Shown here: piece after piece, positions 62,428 to 64,000 of the stretch
How the letters are laid out: every line of letters begins with the position of its first letter
How positions within the stretch are numbered: position 1 is the stretch's first letter
Source of the DNA: Bifidobacterium samirii
Lineage (GTDB): Bacteria > Actinomycetota > Actinomycetes > Actinomycetales > Bifidobacteriaceae
NCBI RefSeq assembly: GCF_003952945.1
Contig: NZ_QXGK01000001.1
Span: 233,448-297,447 of the forward strand
Reading direction: 5' to 3'
Length of the DNA stretch: 64,000 nucleotides
The notes under the pieces: model-generated
What the model saw: the letters and a program-made list of their open reading frames with translations, nothing else
What the model was told of the DNA's origin: nothing
Databases searched by the model: none
Position numbers and translations under genes: made by a program

Positions 62428-63372
62428 ATGAACGACGTGAAGAGAGTCATCGCCGACGCGCTCGGCCGCGTCCCCGTGTTCGCCATCGTCATCTGCGAGG
62501 CGACCGTCATCTACCTGTCCACCGCGATCGCCAAGGTCGCGTTCACCCAGCTCGACCCGCTGTACGCCGTATGGTACCGGGTCGGATTCATGACGCTGAT
62601 GATGCTCCTGTGGCGTCGCCCGTGGCGCGCCGCCGTCCGTGCCGGACTGCCGCACCGGGCGCGCGACTGGGCCGTCGTCGCCGGATGCGGCCTCGCCGTG
62701 GCGACGATGAACACGATGTTCTACGTGGCGATCTCCCACATGGACATGGGCATCGCCGTGGCCATCGAATTCATGGGACCGCTCGCCGTGGCCGTCATCA
62801 CCGGGCGCAGCTGGCGCGAACGGCTCGGCATCGGCATCGCCGCATGCGGCGTCGTGCTGCTCGCCGGCGTATCGCTCACCGGCGCCGCGTCGGCGCGGTT
62901 CGCGGTCGGCTTGGCGGCAATCCTGGTCGGCGGGTCGATGTGGGGCGTGTACATCGTGCTCGGCCGCCGCGTCGCCTCGCGCGGACATTCGCTCGACAAC
63001 CTGTGCGTCGGCATCGCCATCGGCTGGGCCGCGCAGTCGCTGATCCTCGCGCCGGGCGCCGTCATGCACGTCATCCACCCGAAGGACGGCGCGACGTGGG
63101 CGGCGGCGCCCGGCGGCATGTGGAAGCTGCTGGGACTGCTGTTCCTCATCTCGATGTTCGCCTCGTTCGTGCCGTACCTGACCGACCAGATCGTGATGCG
63201 GCGCACGTCGTCGGCCGCGTTCTCGGTGATGCAGTCGATCAACCCGGCCGTCGCCACCGCGATCGGCCTCGCGTTCGGCGAGATCCCGTCCGCATGGGAG
63301 TGCGTCGGCGTGGCGCTCGTGATCGTCGCCGTCGTCGTCACGTTCTCCGGCGACAAGAATCCGGCACGATGA
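62428..63372 (+). CDS. EamA-family (RhtA-like) exporter
   Basis: The 314-residue protein has ten hydrophobic helices in two five-helix EamA repeats. Typical marks are YRVGFMTLMMLLWRRPWR, FMGPLAVAVI, GGSMWGVYIVLGRRV and QSINPAVATAIGLAFGEIPS. The last is the second-repeat signature of RhtA-type threonine/homoserine exporters. The substrate cannot be fixed. The ATG at 62428 follows GTAGG. The product ends FSGDKNPAR. Confidence 0.85.
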   Translation: MNDVKRVIADALGRVPVFAIVICEATVIYLSTAIAKVAFTQLDPLYAVWYRVGFMTLMMLLWRRPWRAAVRAGLPHRARDWAVVAGCGLAVATMNTMFYVAISHMDMGIAVAIEFMGPLAVAVITGRSWRERLGIGIAACGVVLLAGVSLTGAASARFAVGLAAILVGGSMWGVYIVLGRRVASRGHSLDNLCVGIAIGWAAQSLILAPGAVMHVIHPKDGATWAAAPGGMWKLLGLLFLISMFASFVPYLTDQIVMRRTSSAAFSVMQSINPAVATAIGLAFGEIPSAWECVGVALVIVAVVVTFSGDKNPAR

Positions 63373-63503
63373 ATCGGCTTCGACGACGGCATGATCCCCA
63401 TCGACCTGACGAAGATTTTTCCCGATATCGGTGTGTATCGGTGTTTTGTCCCGCACAAGGTGGTACAGTTACATGCTGTTGCGCCGCATAGCGGCAAAAC
63501 AAC

Positions 63504-63594
63504 GGAGTCATGCCTGAGTGGCCGATAGGGGCACCCTGCTAAGGTGTTAGTCGTGTTTAGCGGCTCGAGGGTTCGAATCCCTCTGACTCCGCCA
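63504..63594 (+). tRNA. tRNA-Ser(GCT)
   Basis: A class II tRNA with encoded CCA. The acceptor stem GGAGTCA/TGACTCC is perfect and the discriminator is G. The anticodon arm GCACC-CTGCTAA-GGTGT gives GCT, reading AGC/AGT. A long variable arm is followed by GAGGGTTCGAATCCCTC. A plausible promoter (TTGTCC, 17 bases, TTACAT) lies at about 63447-63475. Confidence 0.96.
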
Positions 63595-63596
63595 TC

Positions 63597-63627
63597 AAGG
63601 GCTTCCGGGTTTCCGGAAGCCCTTTTT
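63597..63627 (+). terminator. tRNA-Ser(GCT) terminator
   Basis: AAGGGCTTCCGG pairs with CCGGAAGCCCTT around a 3-nt loop, followed by TTT, three bases after the CCA. Confidence 0.92.
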
Positions 63628-63684
63628 CATGCGAATCTCACGAAAAGCGGGACCGAAAGGCCCGATGCGGAGGATGACGTACTG

Positions 63685-63795
63685 ATATAGTGGGCGACGA
63701 CGCCGTGACATGCGGCGTCCCCGTTGATATGACGGGGCCGACCGGCGCGAGCCGGTATGAGAAAAGCCCCGACGTGACAGCATCGGGGCTTTGCG
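63685..63795 (+). ncRNA. Candidate small RNA of four tandem hairpins ending in a terminator
   Basis: An extended -10 element TGATATAGT (about 63682-63690) precedes four stems: GACGCCG-TGACATG-CGGCGTC, CCCCGT-TGATATG-ACGGGG, ACCGGC-GCGA-GCCGGT, and AAAGCCCCGA-(10 nt)-TCGGGGCTTT at 63763-63793. Two loops are nearly the same (TGACATG, TGATATG), and the fourth loop contains TGACAG. There is no open frame. No SRP RNA, 6S or tmRNA signature was found. A -35 element is not clear. Confidence 0.45.
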
Positions 63796-63857
63796 TTGAT
63801 TGCCGGCTTGCGCCTTTGATCAACGAAGGTTGCGATATGAATCATATCACGATGCAC

Positions 63858-63893
63858 GGCACGCTTACCGTGACGACGTGCCTCACGTTTTTT
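63858..63893 (+). terminator. Second T-tailed hairpin downstream of the candidate small RNA
   Basis: GGCACG pairs with CGTGCC around a 13-nt loop, then TCACG and six T. Between it and the previous terminator are weaker stems (GTTGAT/ATCAAC and GATAT/ATATC). Confidence 0.5.
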
Positions 63894-63964
63894 GAGCGCG
63901 TAGGGTGTGGTGGTGCCTCATCGGGAATGAGCGCGAACGGTATCGGTCCTGTTTGGCTTGTCTT

Positions 63965-64000
63965 ATGGAAGACAGGATCAGCATGGCGACGAAGCGGCAG
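63965..64000 (+). CDS. Possible 5' end of a CDS cut by the window end
   Basis: An ATG at 63965, or a second in-frame ATG at 63983 preceded by AGGA, opens a frame reading MEDRISMATKRQ to the last base. The basic start fits a DNA-binding or transposase protein, but twelve residues are too few to assign one. Confidence 0.3.
   Translation, partial: MEDRISMATKRQ

Noticed and set aside
63685-63795. 4.5S signal recognition particle RNA
   Set aside because: A GCGA tetraloop next to tRNA-Ser suggested it, but the conserved asymmetric and symmetric loop sequences of SRP RNA are absent and there are four separate stems.

Overview
The window looks like chromosome from a Bifidobacterium. Supporting points are the high GC content, an actinobacterial S10-spc-alpha ribosomal cluster with a type-Z S14, no rpsD between rpsK and rpoA, a 29-residue bS22-type ribosomal protein, a fused AdhE, MalQ and a GlgX-type debranching enzyme, and a cell-wall-anchored GH20 glycosidase with FIVAR repeats of the kind gut bifidobacteria use on host glycans. 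The genus is inferred from gene content. No rRNA is present to confirm it.

Layout. 1-5.3 kb: the end of an OFA-type MFS transporter, an RNase HI with a long acidic tail, rpiA, the tiny bS22 gene, a membrane-anchored protein and radA. 5.3-11.8 kb: an S-adenosylhomocysteine hydrolase homologue overlapping an MtaD-like amidohydrolase, a DUF985 cupin and a polar amino-acid ABC transporter. 12.2-20.9 kb, minus strand: nusA-infB-rbfA-truB-ribF, with a lipoprotein gene between truB and ribF. 21-25 kb: a lipoprotein, tRNA-Lys(CTT), an IS1249-like insertion sequence, tRNA-Ser(CGA) and truA. 25.4-30.5 kb: a 1685-residue multidomain GH20 surface enzyme. 30.6-45.8 kb, minus strand: rpsJ to rplO, secY-adk, infA-rpmJ-rpsM-rpsK-rpoA-rplQ. 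46-56.6 kb: a YwiC-like membrane protein, adhE, a divergent ROK regulator, a VOC protein, a glycogen debranching enzyme and rplM-rpsI. 56.8-64 kb: malQ, an LRV-repeat protein, a YigZ/IMPACT protein, a CapA-like protein, an EamA exporter, tRNA-Ser(GCT), a run of hairpins that may be a small RNA, and a CDS start cut by the window end.

The most unusual feature is a dispersed family of 62-bp tandem units, each centred on a hairpin built from GCGACGC and GCGTCGC arms. It occupies five intergenic regions, with about 27 units in 64 kb. The period is exactly 62 bp in most steps. Arm sequences change between units, yet the two arms of a unit usually stay complementary, so the structure appears to be maintained. 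One array contains a perfect 125-bp duplication. No gene in the window explains the family.

Other points of note: a lipoprotein gene whose promoter spacer contains a G8/C8 tract and is 19 bp long, a possible on/off switch; an insertion sequence sitting exactly in the 8-nt loop of a palindrome, with its transposase frameshifted in a G run; and an SAH-hydrolase-like plus deaminase-like pair that could form a route through S-inosylhomocysteine.

In functional terms the window is mostly translation machinery (initiation, ribosome, tRNA modification, protein export), with carbohydrate-use genes (GH20, GlgX, MalQ, AdhE, ROK) and small nutrient or salvage cassettes set between conserved blocks.
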